From an uncultured beta proteobacterium (GTDB taxonomy: Bacteria > Pseudomonadota > Gammaproteobacteria > Burkholderiales > Burkholderiaceae_C), in assembly GCA_903927295.1 (NCBI GenBank), contig CAIYMN010000014.1, forward strand, positions 1 to 55,232: a stretch of 55,232 nt of DNA, written 5' to 3'. Shown piece by piece: positions 37,646-47,166 of this stretch. Below the pieces are notes generated by a model. That model ran no database searches. It had not been told where the DNA came from and was given only the letters and a program-made list of their open reading frames with translations. Within the stretch, counting starts at the first letter, position 1; each line of letters begins with the position of its first letter. Position numbers and translations under genes: made by a program.

Positions 37646-38610
37646 TGCAGGCCCTGACATCATTCGTGCTGGCCGCGTTTGTCGGATACATAGGTGCCTG
37701 GTACTTCGGTATCGTTGAAGGCAACTTTGCACTCTTGCTGTTTTTGGCAACGGTTGTAACCGGCATTTACTGGGTTCTCGAGCGTTTCCATTTCCTGCCG
37801 CAGCGGCAAAAGGCAGCGGCACAGCTCGAAACACAAACGCTGAAGCGCCGCGAGGAACTTGGCAAATTGGGGATCAACCAGATCGATGACAACATCGCTG
37901 ATGCCCGCTCCCGCATCCTGGCGCAACCTTGGTGGCTGGACTGGACTGCGGGTCTGTTCCCGGTGATCATTGCTGTCTTCTTTCTGCGTTCGTTCCTGTT
38001 TGAGCCTTTCAAGATTCCTTCAGGCTCCATGATCCCGACTCTGCTGGTGGGAGACCTCATTCTGGTCAACAAGTTCCACTATGGGTTACGTCTGCCGGTG
38101 ATTAACACCAAGATCACCGATGGAACCGCGCCACAGCGCGGTGACGTCATGGTGTTCCGTTATCCGCCCAAACCCAGCCTTGACTACATCAAGCGGGTGG
38201 TTGGAACGCCGGGTGACGAAGTAGCTTACCTCAACAAGCGGTTGACCATCAACGGGCAACCGATCGAGACGACAGCGGTGCCTGAATTCTTTGATGAGGA
38301 TGCCATGCGCTACTTCAAACAATATGAAGAGTCGCTGGGCCAGCACAAGCACCGCTTGCTGAACGACGATGACCGCCCGGCGTTTGTGCCCGGTGCGGAC
38401 GACTTTGTTTTCAAGCAAAACTGCCGCTATAGTGTTGAGGGAGTGGTATGCAAAGTACCGCAAGGCCACTATTTCATGATGGGGGATAACCGTGATAATT
38501 CACTCGATTCCCGCTATTGGGGTTTTGTTCCTGACAAGAATATTGTGGGGAAAGCATTTTTCGTCTGGATGAATTTCAGCAGTTTGAAACGCATCGGGTC
38601 ATTTGATTGA
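37645..38610 (+). CDS. lepB: Signal peptidase I
   Basis: Inner-membrane serine protease removing Sec and Tat signal peptides. Three N-terminal hydrophobic segments (residues 5-45 and ~98-120), nucleophile Ser128 in IPSGSMIPTLL, general-base Lys183 in SLDYIKRVVG, and box E MMGDNRDNSLDSRYWGFV. 321 aa. Coupled to lepA upstream; a DUF4845 gene starts 13 bp downstream. Confidence 0.96.
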   Translation: MQALTSFVLAAFVGYIGAWYFGIVEGNFALLLFLATVVTGIYWVLERFHFLPQRQKAAAQLETQTLKRREELGKLGINQIDDNIADARSRILAQPWWLDWTAGLFPVIIAVFFLRSFLFEPFKIPSGSMIPTLLVGDLILVNKFHYGLRLPVINTKITDGTAPQRGDVMVFRYPPKPSLDYIKRVVGTPGDEVAYLNKRLTINGQPIETTAVPEFFDEDAMRYFKQYEESLGQHKHRLLNDDDRPAFVPGADDFVFKQNCRYSVEGVVCKVPQGHYFMMGDNRDNSLDSRYWGFVPDKNIVGKAFFVWMNFSSLKRIGSFD

Positions 38611-38623
38611 ATTTGGGGAATGT

Positions 38624-38977
38624 ATGACGATTCAGTTCAGATCCAGACAACGTGGTTTGTCGTTCCTGGGGCTCCTGGTGGTCGGCGGCTTGCTGGCAGC
38701 CTGCGGCGTCATCATCGCTGAAGTTGTGCCAACCGCGATTGAATATCAGGGCATTCGCCGAGCCGCTGACAAAGCTCAGGAAGGCACGTCGGTAGCGGAA
38801 GTGCGTGCTATTTTTGACAAAGTTGCTTCAGTGGATAACATCAAATCCATCAGTGGCAAGGACCTTGAGGTAAGCAAGGAAGGCGAAAGAATTGTCGTCA
38901 GTTTTGCTTATCAGCGTGAAATTCACATGTTTGGCCCGGCCTACTTGACGCTCAAGTACAGCGGGCGCTCCAAGTAA
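38624..38977 (+). CDS. DUF4845 membrane protein
   Basis: 117 aa with a pilin-like N-terminus: RQRGLSFLGLLVVGGLLAACGVIIAEVVPTAIEY, one hydrophobic helix after a short basic segment, then a small periplasmic domain (VRAIFDKVASVDNIKSISGKDLEV, ERIVVSFAYQREIHM). This is the DUF4845 family, nearly always between lepB and rnc in betaproteobacteria, with no known function. ATG at 38624 follows GGGGAA, deciding the start over one at 38603. Confidence 0.85.
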   Translation: MTIQFRSRQRGLSFLGLLVVGGLLAACGVIIAEVVPTAIEYQGIRRAADKAQEGTSVAEVRAIFDKVASVDNIKSISGKDLEVSKEGERIVVSFAYQREIHMFGPAYLTLKYSGRSK

Positions 38978-39004
38978 TGCTGCCAAGTCAAGAGGTACGA
39001 GCGT

Positions 39005-39691
39005 GTGAATGAAGCGCTGACAGCATTGCAGGTTCGCCTGCAGCACAGGTTCACGGACACTCAACTTCTGTTACGGTCAATTACGCACCGCAGTTTTTCG
39101 CTCGATCACAATGAGCGACTCGAATTTTTGGGTGATTCCGTTTTGAATCTGGCCGTGGCCGATTTACTGTTTCAACGACTGAGTGCATTGCCCGAAGGTG
39201 ATTTGTCCCGAGTGCGGGCCAACCTCGTGAAACAGGATACGCTGCATCGCCTTGCGGTTGAACTGGGCCTGCCGGAAGTCATTCGCCTTGGCGAAGGAGA
39301 AGCTCGCTCGGGCGGACAAAAAAGACCATCCATCCTGGCTGATGCGCTGGAAGCTGTTATCGGTGCAGTTTATCTGGACGCCGGCTTCCCGGCGGCACAA
39401 AGTCTGGTGCATCGACTTTTTCAGGCGGTCGAAATAAACCCCGAAATGCAGGCCATTGGCAAAGATCCGAAGACCGAGTTGCAGGAATGGTTGCAGGCGC
39501 GCAAAATGAGCCTGCCGCTGTACCGTGTCGTCGGCACGCTCGGAGCGGCACACAAGCAGACCTTCGATGTCGAATGTGAAGTCATCGAACTCAATATTTC
39601 AGAGCGTGGTATTGGCGCGTCGCGCCGTGCTGGTGAACAGGCAGCGGCCGGCGCCATGCTGCAGACCATCAAGGCCAAGACGACGATATGA
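39005..39691 (+). CDS. rnc: Ribonuclease III
   Basis: Double-strand-specific endoribonuclease processing rRNA and structured mRNAs. Signature [21 protein letters not shown] with the catalytic Glu/Asp, second acidic site [18 protein letters not shown], and a C-terminal dsRNA-binding domain ([24 protein letters not shown]...[18 protein letters not shown]). 228 aa, GTG start at 39005. Overlaps era by 4 bp (ATGA), as expected for the rnc-era pair. Confidence 0.96.
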   Translation: MNEALTALQVRLQHRFTDTQLLLRSITHRSFSLDHNERLEFLGDSVLNLAVADLLFQRLSALPEGDLSRVRANLVKQDTLHRLAVELGLPEVIRLGEGEARSGGQKRPSILADALEAVIGAVYLDAGFPAAQSLVHRLFQAVEINPEMQAIGKDPKTELQEWLQARKMSLPLYRVVGTLGAAHKQTFDVECEVIELNISERGIGASRRAGEQAAAGAMLQTIKAKTTI

Positions 39692-40704
39692 CAGACACAA
39701 AGTCTCCGAAAGCAATGCAAGATGCAGTTGCCCCCGAGGGTCAGGATGATCTCGAAAGCATGCTCAAGGGGTTGCATCGCCGGGCAGCGGCAGGAACTCC
39801 CGCTGCGGACCAGCGCTGCGGCCTGATCGCCATCGTTGGCAAACCGAATGTTGGAAAGTCGACGCTACTCAATGCACTGGTGGGTCAAAAAATCAGCATC
39901 ACCTCGCGCAAGGCGCAAACCACGCGCCATCGCATTACCGGCATCCACACCTTGGGCAAGACCCAGTTTGTGTTTGTCGATACACCCGGTTTCCAGACCC
40001 GCCACAACAATGCGCTGAATCGTTCTCTCAACAAGACCGTACTTGGCGCCGTTGGCGATGTTGACCTGATTCTGTTTGTAGTGGAAGCGGGCATGTTCAA
40101 TCAGGCCGATGCCAAGGTGCTCGAACTGTTGAGCAAAGAAGTGCCGACCTTGTTGGTGGCCAACAAGTTGGATCAAGTGACACGCCGCTCGGACATTGCG
40201 CCCTGGCTGCAGCAGATGCAGCAGCGCCACGCTTTTGCCGAGTTTGTTCCGATGTCAGCCAAGAATGCCAAAGACATTGAGCGCCTGCTTGGCATCTGTG
40301 AGCGCTTCTTGCCCGAGCAGGCATGGTGGTATGCGCAGGACGAGTTGACGGACCGCAGCGAGAAGTTTCTTGCCAGCGAGACGGTGCGGGAAAAACTGTT
40401 TCGTCTCACCGGTGATGAGTTACCTTACACCTCGACGGTTGTGATCGACAAATTCGAGGAAGAACCCGGGCGCGGCAAGCAAAAACGCCTGCTTAGAATC
40501 GCCGCCACCATTGTGGTGGAGCGCGACACGCACAAAGCCATGGTGATTGGTGACAAGGGTGAGCGGATCAAGCGCATAGGGACCGAAACCCGGGTTGAAC
40601 TCGAAAGGGCGCTGGACGCCAAGGTTTTCATCGAGTTGTGGGTCAAAGTGCGTTCCGGTTGGGCCGACGATGAAGCGCGGGTGCGCAGCTTTGGCTACCA
40701 ATGA
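39688..40704 (+). CDS. era: GTPase Era
   Basis: Essential GTPase that binds the 3' end of 16S rRNA during 30S maturation. P-loop [12 protein letters not shown], switch region [10 protein letters not shown]3 DTPGFQ, G4 ANKLDQV, and the C-terminal KH domain with the signature [13 protein letters not shown]. 338 aa, with a ~40-residue unconserved N-terminal extension before [10 protein letters not shown] repeat-like intergenic element separates it from recO. Confidence 0.97.
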   Translation: MTDTKSPKAMQDAVAPEGQDDLESMLKGLHRRAAAGTPAADQRCGLIAIVGKPNVGKSTLLNALVGQKISITSRKAQTTRHRITGIHTLGKTQFVFVDTPGFQTRHNNALNRSLNKTVLGAVGDVDLILFVVEAGMFNQADAKVLELLSKEVPTLLVANKLDQVTRRSDIAPWLQQMQQRHAFAEFVPMSAKNAKDIERLLGICERFLPEQAWWYAQDELTDRSEKFLASETVREKLFRLTGDELPYTSTVVIDKFEEEPGRGKQKRLLRIAATIVVERDTHKAMVIGDKGERIKRIGTETRVELERALDAKVFIELWVKVRSGWADDEARVRSFGYQ

Positions 40705-40708
40705 AATG

Positions 40709-40795
40709 TTGACCCCCACTCTTGTCACTGCGTGTACTGCGCCGCCCCCCAAGGGGTCCATGCCTTGCTTGGGGCGGCCCGTCGCGGCGGCATAC
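40709..40795. repeat. GC-rich interspersed-type intergenic element
   Basis: The era-recO gap begins TTGACCCCCACTC and holds a hairpin: GCCGCCCC (40741-40748) and GGGGCGGC (40771-40778), with an inner AAGG/CCTT pairing. I remember closely similar modules (TTGACCCCCAC... then CCCCAAGGGG...CTTGCTTGGGGCGGC) scattered between genes in Comamonadaceae genomes. Only one copy lies in this window, so its repetitive nature is from memory. Confidence 0.55.
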
Positions 40796-40816
40796 TTCGT
40801 TTGATCGACATGCTAC

Positions 40817-41566
40817 GTGGCTACCAAACGCATTTCAGATGAACCTGCCTATGTGCTGCACCGCTATGACTGGAGCGAGTCAAGCCTGATCCTTGAAGTG
40901 TTCACGCGCCATCACGGGCGCATCGCGCTGGTGGCCAAAGGGGCGAAGCGGCCCAGTTCGAGTTTTCGTCCCATCCTGCTGCCGCTGCAGCCTCTGCACC
41001 TGGCTTTTGGTGGGGATGGTGAAATCCGGTCCCTCAAAGGGGCCGAATGGCAGGGTGGACACATCATGCCCAGCGGCGAGGCCTTGCTGTCGGGCTACTA
41101 CCTGAATGAATTGCTGCTGTTGTTGTTGGCACGTGACGACCCGCACCCGGGCTTGTTTGATGTCTACGCTAACGTTGTTCAGGTGATCGCGTCGGAACAT
41201 GGCGAAGCTTTGCAGTCCGCACTTCGCGCTTTTGAGTTGCTCTTGTTGCGCGAGATTGGCTTGCTGCCGTTGCTCGATGCCCAGACGATGACGCTGCGCT
41301 CGCTTGACGCTCAGTCCCGCTATTGCCTGGTACCGGAAGGCGGTCTGCGTCAGTGCGGTGAAGCGGACCGCAGCAGCCTTAGCGGTGCCCAGTGGCTGGC
41401 ATTACAGGAATCGCTGAGCAACGCTGCACCTTTTACCGCTACCTTGCGTGCCTGTTCGCAAGTGATGGCGGAACTCAAGCCGCAACTGCGCACGCTCCTG
41501 AATTACCATTGTGGGGTCAGCACTTTGCGTACCCGGCAGATGATGATGGATCTGCAATCGCTATGA
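40817..41566 (+). CDS. recO: DNA repair protein RecO
   Basis: Recombination mediator of the RecFOR pathway that loads RecA on SSB-coated DNA. It begins with the OB fold ([41 protein letters not shown]), the RecO hallmark, then a helical domain with [16 protein letters not shown]. 249 aa with a GTG start at 40817. Its stop overlaps pdxJ (ATGA). Confidence 0.94.
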   Translation: MATKRISDEPAYVLHRYDWSESSLILEVFTRHHGRIALVAKGAKRPSSSFRPILLPLQPLHLAFGGDGEIRSLKGAEWQGGHIMPSGEALLSGYYLNELLLLLLARDDPHPGLFDVYANVVQVIASEHGEALQSALRAFELLLLREIGLLPLLDAQTMTLRSLDAQSRYCLVPEGGLRQCGEADRSSLSGAQWLALQESLSNAAPFTATLRACSQVMAELKPQLRTLLNYHCGVSTLRTRQMMMDLQSL

Positions 41567-42324
41567 ACAAAACTTCTCTTTCCGTCAACCTCAACAAGGT
41601 GGCGCTGGTGCGCAACACGCGTCACCTCGGCATTCCCAGTGTGAAGCGCGCGGCGACCCTGTGTTTGCAGGCAGGTGCCAGTGGCATCACGGTTCATCCT
41701 CGACCCGACGAACGGCATATTCGTGCCACCGATGTGCGGGATCTGGCCGAGCTATTGCGCGCCTGGCCCGAGCGCGAATTCAACGTTGAAGGCAATCCCT
41801 TGCACAACCTGATGGATTGCGTGCGCGACTTGCGTGAGCGCGGCCTGCCCGTGCACCAGGTCACTTTTGTGCCCGACAGCGAAGGTCAGTTCACCAGCGA
41901 CCATGGCTGGAATTTTCCGGCCGATGCAGATCGACTTCGTCCCCTGATCGCTCAGGCCCATGCTTTGGGTGTTCGCGTCAGTCTGTTCATGGATGCCGAG
42001 CCACAACTCATGGCTGCAGCCCGGGCGGTTGGTGCAGACCGCGTCGAACTCTACACCGAACCCTACGCCGCTGCCTGGGGTACGGTGCAGCAAGAGACCC
42101 AGTTGGCGCGTTTTGCCAGCGCGGCGCATTCGGCGCTGGATGCCGGGCTGGCGGTCAACGCTGGTCATGACCTGAACCGCGACAATCTTGCCACGTTCAT
42201 CCGTCAGGTCAAAGGTGTCAGCGAGGTGTCGATTGGGCACGCCCTGATCTCCGATGCGCTGGAACGGGGATACGCCGCCACCGTTGCCGACTACTTGCGC
42301 TGCATCGACGAAGGCTTGTCGTGA
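41563..42324 (+). CDS. pdxJ: Pyridoxine 5'-phosphate synthase
   Basis: Final ring-closing step of DXP-dependent vitamin B6 synthesis. It begins [15 protein letters not shown] and has [43 protein letters not shown] and [14 protein letters not shown], all PdxJ signatures. 253 aa. Overlaps recO by 4 bp upstream and acpS by 4 bp downstream. Confidence 0.97.
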   Translation: MNKTSLSVNLNKVALVRNTRHLGIPSVKRAATLCLQAGASGITVHPRPDERHIRATDVRDLAELLRAWPEREFNVEGNPLHNLMDCVRDLRERGLPVHQVTFVPDSEGQFTSDHGWNFPADADRLRPLIAQAHALGVRVSLFMDAEPQLMAAARAVGADRVELYTEPYAAAWGTVQQETQLARFASAAHSALDAGLAVNAGHDLNRDNLATFIRQVKGVSEVSIGHALISDALERGYAATVADYLRCIDEGLS

Positions 42325-42713
42325 TATTTGGCATTGGCACTGACATCTGCGACGTGCGCCGGATCCGCCAGAGCCTTGTGCGCCATGGTGATCGTTTTGC
42401 CAGAAAGATTCTGAGCGAGGCTGAATTCAACACCTGGCAGGCGCGCAGCGCGCGCTGGCCTGAGCGCGGTGTACGCTATCTGGCGAGTCGCTTCAGCGCC
42501 AAGGAGGCGTTCAGCAAGGCGATCGGTCTGGGCATGGTCTGGCCGATGCATTGGCGTCAGTGCGAGATTGGTAAACTTTCCAGCGGCAAGCCGACCATCG
42601 TCCTGCATGGTGAACTGAAAGAATGGTTTGAATCGCGTCAACTGGCCGCGCACGTCAGCCTGACCGACGAGACCGACTACGCCGCCAGCTTCTGCGTGGT
42701 CGAGAAAATTTGA
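42321..42713 (+). CDS. acpS: Holo-[acyl-carrier-protein] synthase
   Basis: Transfers 4'-phosphopantetheine from CoA to the ACP serine. Motifs [14 protein letters not shown] and [20 protein letters not shown] hold the Mg-binding Asp and Glu. 130 aa; GTG start inside the pdxJ stop (GTGA). nagZ follows after 21 bp. Confidence 0.96.
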   Translation: MIFGIGTDICDVRRIRQSLVRHGDRFARKILSEAEFNTWQARSARWPERGVRYLASRFSAKEAFSKAIGLGMVWPMHWRQCEIGKLSSGKPTIVLHGELKEWFESRQLAAHVSLTDETDYAASFCVVEKI

Positions 42714-42734
42714 TACCCATCAGCGAGACAACCC

Positions 42735-43829
42735 ATGGCACAGCACGCGCCCCTCATCATCGACATTGCAGCCCTGAGCCTGAGCAAAATTGACCGCCAG
42801 CGGCTCATGCACCCGCTGGTTGGCGGTGTCATCCTGTTTGGCCGCAACTGGCAGGATCGCCATCAGTTGACCCGGCTGTGCCGCGACATCAAGGCGTTGC
42901 GACGCGACCTGCTGATTTGCGTGGATCACGAGGGCGGTCGGGTTCAGCGTTTCAAGACCGACGGCTTTACGCATCTGCCTCCCATGCGTGCCCTGGGTGA
43001 TATGTGGCTGCGAGATGGCAAAGCCGGTGCTGGTAGCGGCGCGCTCAAGGCCACCAACGCGGCCACCGCCTGCGGTTTTGTGTTGGGGTCCGAATTACGT
43101 GCTTGTGGTGTGGACTTGAGCTTCACCCCGGTACTTGATCTTGATTACGGTGGCAGCAGCGTCATTGGCGACCGCGCCTTTGCGCGCGACCCACGGGTCG
43201 TCAGTGTGCTTGCCAAGAGTCTGATGCACGGTTTGCTGCAAAGCGGCATGGCCAATTGTGGCAAGCACTTCCCCGGTCACGGCTTTGTGAAGGCCGACTC
43301 TCATACCGACATTCCGGTTGACCGGCGCAGTCTGAAGGCCATCCTGTCGGATGACGCCGCACCCTATGGCTGGCTGAATACCACGCTGTCGAGCGTGATG
43401 CCGGCGCACGTGATCTACCCTCAAGTGGACGATCGTGCGGCCGGCTTTTCCTCGCGTTGGCTGAACGACATCCTGCGCGGCCAGCTCGGTTTTGGTGGTG
43501 CCATCTTCAGTGATGATCTGTCCATGGCTGGAGCCCGTCGGCTTGATGGCAAGACGCTCACTTACACGCAGGCCGCCATTCTGGCCTTGAATGCGGGCTG
43601 CGACATGGTGCTGCTTTGCAATCAGACTCTGGTCGATAGTGAAGGCGGCGGTCTTGCGGTCGATGTTCTGCTGGATGGCTTGACCGAGGCATTGCTCAAA
43701 GGGCTCTGGCAGTCAAATGAAGCCAGTGACGAGCGACGTCGTGCACTCCTGCCTTGTGCACCGGCACCGGTATGGGAAGATTTGATGCGGCAGCGCGACT
43801 ACATGCACGCGCTTGATTGGGTACCGTGA
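42735..43829 (+). CDS. nagZ: Beta-N-acetylhexosaminidase NagZ
   Basis: Cytoplasmic GH3 enzyme removing GlcNAc from recycled muropeptides. Visible: GVILFGRNWQD, CVDHEGGRVQRFK, GKHFPGHGFVKADSHTDIP with the general acid/base His/Asp loop, and the nucleophile Asp in IFSDDLSMAGA. 364 aa, slightly longer than the E. coli enzyme (341). End of the conserved lep-to-nagZ block. Confidence 0.95.
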   Translation: MAQHAPLIIDIAALSLSKIDRQRLMHPLVGGVILFGRNWQDRHQLTRLCRDIKALRRDLLICVDHEGGRVQRFKTDGFTHLPPMRALGDMWLRDGKAGAGSGALKATNAATACGFVLGSELRACGVDLSFTPVLDLDYGGSSVIGDRAFARDPRVVSVLAKSLMHGLLQSGMANCGKHFPGHGFVKADSHTDIPVDRRSLKAILSDDAAPYGWLNTTLSSVMPAHVIYPQVDDRAAGFSSRWLNDILRGQLGFGGAIFSDDLSMAGARRLDGKTLTYTQAAILALNAGCDMVLLCNQTLVDSEGGGLAVDVLLDGLTEALLKGLWQSNEASDERRRALLPCAPAPVWEDLMRQRDYMHALDWVP

Positions 43830-43865
43830 GCGCGGCTTTTGCGTGTTGATGAACGGGAGTAACAA

Positions 43866-44537
43866 ATGAAATATCTGAACGTAGTGGCCGGGTTGGTTGT
43901 GGGACTGGCTGCCTTGCCAGGGTTTTCGCAGCCGCAACTGGCTTATGCCGCCAAGCAGGTGAATTTGCGCGCCGGACCTGGCATGGAGTACCCCGTCATA
44001 GCCATCCTGCTGGCCGGCGTGCCAGTCACGGTTCAGGGTTGTGTGGCCGACTATCACTGGTGTGATGTGGAGGCGGGACCGAGCCGGGGTTGGGTCTACG
44101 GCGCCAACATTGTCTACCCGTATCAGGGCACCAATGTTCCGGTCATCAGCTATGGAGCCATGATCGGCATCGGCATCCTGGCCTTCAGCGTGGCCGGCTA
44201 CTGGGATCAGCACTATGTTGGTCGACCATGGTACCCGCAGCGCCAGCGCTGGATCAACCGACCACCTCCCGCAGCACTGCCACATGCGCCTCCAGTGCAA
44301 AGGCCAGCGCCGCCAGAACACCGGGTGCCCTCTGGTCACCCCGCAGTGCAACCGCAACATCGTGCGCCGGGTGGTCAGCGGCCAGAGCAACGCGTCGAGC
44401 CGCCAGAGGGCAGGCCGCACGCAGTGCCACCCTCCGTGCCGCCACAGCACGAGCAACGTCCGCCGCAGCGCGCGCAGGAGCCCAGGGAGGTACACAAGGG
44501 GCCCAGGGAAAAAGAGCAAGGACTACCCAGCCGATGA
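43866..44537 (+). CDS. Periplasmic SH3-domain protein with Pro/Gln/Arg-rich tail
   Basis: 223 aa. Signal peptide (KYLNVVAGLVVGLAALPGFSQPQLAYA), then a bacterial SH3 domain (QVNLRAGPGMEYPVIAILLAGVPVTVQGC...WCDVEAGPSRGWVYG) with two Cys that could pair, a hydrophobic stretch (YGAMIGIGILAFSVAGYW), and about 90 residues rich in Pro, Gln, His, Arg and Glu without repeats. The SH3-plus-short-hydrophobic layout is common in proteobacterial envelope proteins of unknown role, possibly cell-wall binding. Its stop overlaps the next start by 4 bp. Confidence 0.78.
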   Translation: MKYLNVVAGLVVGLAALPGFSQPQLAYAAKQVNLRAGPGMEYPVIAILLAGVPVTVQGCVADYHWCDVEAGPSRGWVYGANIVYPYQGTNVPVISYGAMIGIGILAFSVAGYWDQHYVGRPWYPQRQRWINRPPPAALPHAPPVQRPAPPEHRVPSGHPAVQPQHRAPGGQRPEQRVEPPEGRPHAVPPSVPPQHEQRPPQRAQEPREVHKGPREKEQGLPSR

Positions 44538-44896
44538 AATCGAAGTCACCCCAGGGTGGCCTGGTTTACTCGACCGAAGTCGGGCGCACGTGCCCCAAGT
44601 GTCGCCAGGCCCTTGCCAGTTGTCGCTGCAGCGCCGCAAACGTACGACCCGCCACCGATGGCGTGCTGCGCGTGTCCCTTGAAACCAAGGGCCGTGCCGG
44701 CAAGGGCGTTACGGTGCTACGTGGGTTGGCGCTTGACGATACAGCCATCGCTGCACTGGGCAAACAGCTCCGGACGTCCTGCGGCAGCGGTGGTACCGTG
44801 AAAGATGGTGTGGTCGAAGTGCAGGGCGATCACCGCGACCGCGTTATCAAGATGCTGAGTGACCAGGGCCACGTCGTCAAACGGGCAGGTGGTTAA
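44534..44896 (+). CDS. yciH: SUI1/YciH-family translation factor-like protein
   Basis: 120 aa resembling eIF1/SUI1: VLRVSLETKGRAGKGVTVLRGLALDD, then KQLRTSCGSGGTVKDGVVEVQGDHRDRVIKML, the SUI1 core. An N-terminal CPKCRQALASCRC gives two Cys pairs, a zinc-ribbon-like addition also seen in other YciH proteins. YciH is proposed to affect initiation fidelity and is not essential in E. coli. ATGA overlap with the SH3 gene upstream suggests coupling. Confidence 0.9.
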   Translation: MKSKSPQGGLVYSTEVGRTCPKCRQALASCRCSAANVRPATDGVLRVSLETKGRAGKGVTVLRGLALDDTAIAALGKQLRTSCGSGGTVKDGVVEVQGDHRDRVIKMLSDQGHVVKRAGG

Positions 44897-44975
44897 GGAG
44901 AAGGGAGCCTCTGAACTGGCTCTCATGACCATCCAGCTTCTCGTCACTACCCGCGAAGTTGAAGTGTGCACGGGC

Positions 44976-45003
44976 TTGCGCAGGATGATGAAGAATCTAG
45001 AAT
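44976..45003 (+). promoter_or_regulatory. Candidate sigma70 promoter for the Bug receptor gene
   Basis: TTGCGC (44976-44981), a 16-bp spacer, then TAGAAT (44998-45003). The predicted transcript starts about 45 nt before the receptor ATG at 45056, which supports that start over longer in-frame ones. Confidence 0.6.
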
Positions 45004-45055
45004 GAACGCCTCACCGCCGCCCCGTGCTCGACTCAAAATGCTGGAGACTGAAACC

Positions 45056-46024
45056 ATGAAACGAACCGAGTTAAATCGCCGCGAACTGCTCATGGGTCTG
45101 ATCGCGGGCCTGGCCGCCCCGGCCTTCGCGCAACTCGACAAGAGCATCCGTTTCATCCTGCCCAACGCCACCGGCTCGGGTGTTGACACCATCATGCGCG
45201 CTGCGCAGCCGGCATTGAGCAAGGCGCTGGGGCACGCAGTTGTCGTTGACAACCAGCCTGGAGCAGGCGGCATCGTCGGATTGCAGGCGCTGACGCGTTC
45301 GCAGCCAGACGGCTTCACGCTCAGCGTGGTGTCCAACAATGTGGTGATCTTTCCAAGTGTCTACAAGTCGCTGTCCTTTGACATGCCGGGCGACTTCACG
45401 CCAATCGCGGTGGTCGGCTACACACCGGTGGTACTTGTCGTCAACGCCAAGGTGCCGGCCAACAATTCGAAAGAACTGATCGCTCTGCTCAAGAGTCGGG
45501 GTGGTGAAATGAACTTTGCCTCTGGCGGCAATGGCACCATCTTGCACCTTGCTACTGAAATGTTCCTCGACGAAGCTGGCGTCAGGGCGCGCCACATTCC
45601 CTACAAAGGCGTCGGTCCAATGCTGACCGACCTGATGGGTGGCCAGGTCGAGTTCGCCACCGTCGCCCTGCCCAGCGTGCAAGCGCACATCAAAGCAGGT
45701 TCCTTGCGTGCCATTGGCGTTGCCACTTCGCAGCGAGTTGCCGCAGCGCCCGAGATCCCGACCTTCGTTGAGCAGGGGCTACCGAATTACGTTGTGGAAG
45801 CCTGGTTCGCGGTGCTGGGCCCCAAGGGTCTGCCGCCGGCCGAAGTGCAACGGGTGCACGCCGCGCTGGTCACGGCCTTCAACGACCCCGTGGTCAAGGA
45901 CGCGATGAGCAAGCAGGGCAACGTGATCAACGTCGGGCCGGCTGATCAGGCGATGCAGTTCTTCCGCAGCGAAAGGGCCAAGTACGCCGCTCTGGTCAAG
46001 AAGGCCGGCATCGAACAGCAGTGA
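45056..46024 (+). CDS. Bug-family tripartite tricarboxylate transporter substrate-binding protein
   Basis: 322 aa periplasmic receptor. N-terminal RTELNRRELLMGLIAGLAAPAFAQ is a signal peptide with an Arg pair that could direct Tat export. Bug signatures: IRFILPNATGSGVDTIMRAAQPALSKALGHAVVVDNQPGAGG, then FASGGNGTILHLATEMF and PYKGVGPMLTDLMGGQVEF. Bug proteins bind small carboxylates; large numbers of orphan copies occur in Burkholderiales. No TctA/TctB membrane partners lie nearby, so this is an orphan receptor. Start ATG 45056 has a GGAG upstream. Confidence 0.92.
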   Translation: MKRTELNRRELLMGLIAGLAAPAFAQLDKSIRFILPNATGSGVDTIMRAAQPALSKALGHAVVVDNQPGAGGIVGLQALTRSQPDGFTLSVVSNNVVIFPSVYKSLSFDMPGDFTPIAVVGYTPVVLVVNAKVPANNSKELIALLKSRGGEMNFASGGNGTILHLATEMFLDEAGVRARHIPYKGVGPMLTDLMGGQVEFATVALPSVQAHIKAGSLRAIGVATSQRVAAAPEIPTFVEQGLPNYVVEAWFAVLGPKGLPPAEVQRVHAALVTAFNDPVVKDAMSKQGNVINVGPADQAMQFFRSERAKYAALVKKAGIEQQ

Positions 46025-46067
46025 TGCAGTTTGGCAGACTTCTGCCCATTCGCTTCGATCCGGCGCC

Positions 46068-46286
46068 TCAGTTCATGCCACAGCCACCCGGGCCACTTGC
46101 GTGACTGCAGGACTCGCAAGGGCTGGTCATCGCTGGCGCGGATTGCGAGGTCGTTGTCGCGAAGACCGACAGCAATTTGTCGAGTTCGGCTGACTGGCAT
46201 TGTGGGCACTTCGGCTCTGTGCCGGAGCGCACCAAGGCTTCAAATTTGTGGCCACACGCACTGCAGGCGTATTCATAAATCGGCAT
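46068..46286 (-). CDS. FmdB-family zinc ribbon protein
   Basis: 72 aa. [21 protein letters not shown] followed by [18 protein letters not shown], the typical two-CxxC zinc ribbon of the FmdB putative regulators, then a Ser/Cys-rich tail ending GPGGCGMN. Start ATG 46286; the longer in-frame reading to 46466 lacks family similarity and overlaps the divergent yebC-like gene. Function unknown. Confidence 0.88.
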   Translation of the reverse strand: MPIYEYACSACGHKFEALVRSGTEPKCPQCQSAELDKLLSVFATTTSQSAPAMTSPCESCSHASGPGGCGMN

Positions 46287-46385
46287 AGCTACTCCAGGTT
46301 CATGACCAATTATCGGCGGAATCTTTTCACTCGCACTGCGCCCAGAACTGCTTGTTCGACGATGGGTGTATAACCGAGGCGCTCT

Positions 46386-46401
46386 GGCGCGATAGCGCGC
46401 C
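46386..46401 (+). other. Short GC hairpin in the yebC-like leader
   Basis: GGCGCG/CGCGCC with an ATAG loop, 22 nt before the yebC-like ATG and about 8 nt upstream of its AAGGAAG Shine-Dalgarno. Significance unknown. Confidence 0.3.
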
Positions 46402-46423
46402 ATATCAACAAGGAAGAATCGAC

Positions 46424-47137
46424 ATGGGCGCACAGTGGAAAGCAAAAGGCAAGGAACTGGCGGCAAACGCCAAAGGCCGGCTGTTTGGAAGATTGGCCAA
46501 GGACATCATGATTGCAGCGCGTAGCGGGGCCGACCCTGCGTCGAACGCGCGCTTGCGCCTGCTTGTGGAGCAGGCACGCAAGGTTTCCATGCCCAAGGAA
46601 ACACTGGACCGTGCCATCAAGAAGGGCGCAGGCCTGACGGGTGATGCCGTTAATTTCGAGCGCGTCATCTACGAAGGTTTTGCGCCGCACCGTGTTGCGC
46701 TCATGGTTGAATGTTTGACCGACAACGTGAACCGTACTGCCCCGGAGATGCGCGTGCTTTTTCGCAAAGGGCAACTCGGCACTTCCGGCTCGGTCGCATG
46801 GGATTTTGACCATATTGGCATGATAGAAGCGGAGCCGGCCGTCGCCGGCGCCGACGCGGAAGTCGCGGCCATTGAAGCCGGCGCACAGGACCTCGAGGTC
46901 GGTGATGAGGAGGGCTCAGTGACCTTCCTCACCGATCCGGCCGATCTGGACCTGGTGAGCCGCGCGTTACCAACTCACGGCTTTCGAGTCAATTCCGCCA
47001 AGCTTGGTTACAAACCAAAGAACCCGGTCAGCTCAGCTGGATTGAGCGCCGAGCAACTCGAAGAAGTTGAATCCTTCCTGGCCGCCATCGATGCACATGA
47101 CGACGTGCAAAATGTGTTTGTGGGTCTGTCCGGTTAA
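46424..47137 (+). CDS. YebC/PmpR-family protein
   Basis: 237 aa. [39 protein letters not shown]-like [76 protein letters not shown] are family signatures. The N-terminus differs from canonical YebC (AGHSKW), placing this in the second, YeeN-like branch. YebC proteins are described as DNA-binding regulators and, more recently, as factors helping translation of proline stretches. AAGGAAG precedes the ATG at 46424. Confidence 0.9.
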   Translation: MGAQWKAKGKELAANAKGRLFGRLAKDIMIAARSGADPASNARLRLLVEQARKVSMPKETLDRAIKKGAGLTGDAVNFERVIYEGFAPHRVALMVECLTDNVNRTAPEMRVLFRKGQLGTSGSVAWDFDHIGMIEAEPAVAGADAEVAAIEAGAQDLEVGDEEGSVTFLTDPADLDLVSRALPTHGFRVNSAKLGYKPKNPVSSAGLSAEQLEEVESFLAAIDAHDDVQNVFVGLSG

Positions 47138-47166
47138 GGCGTGCTGCGTTTTGCCAACTGCACAGA

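Noticed and set aside
46287-46466. N-terminal extension of the FmdB-type protein
   Set aside because: Family proteins start MPIYEYxC; the extension crosses the divergent yebC-like promoter and start.
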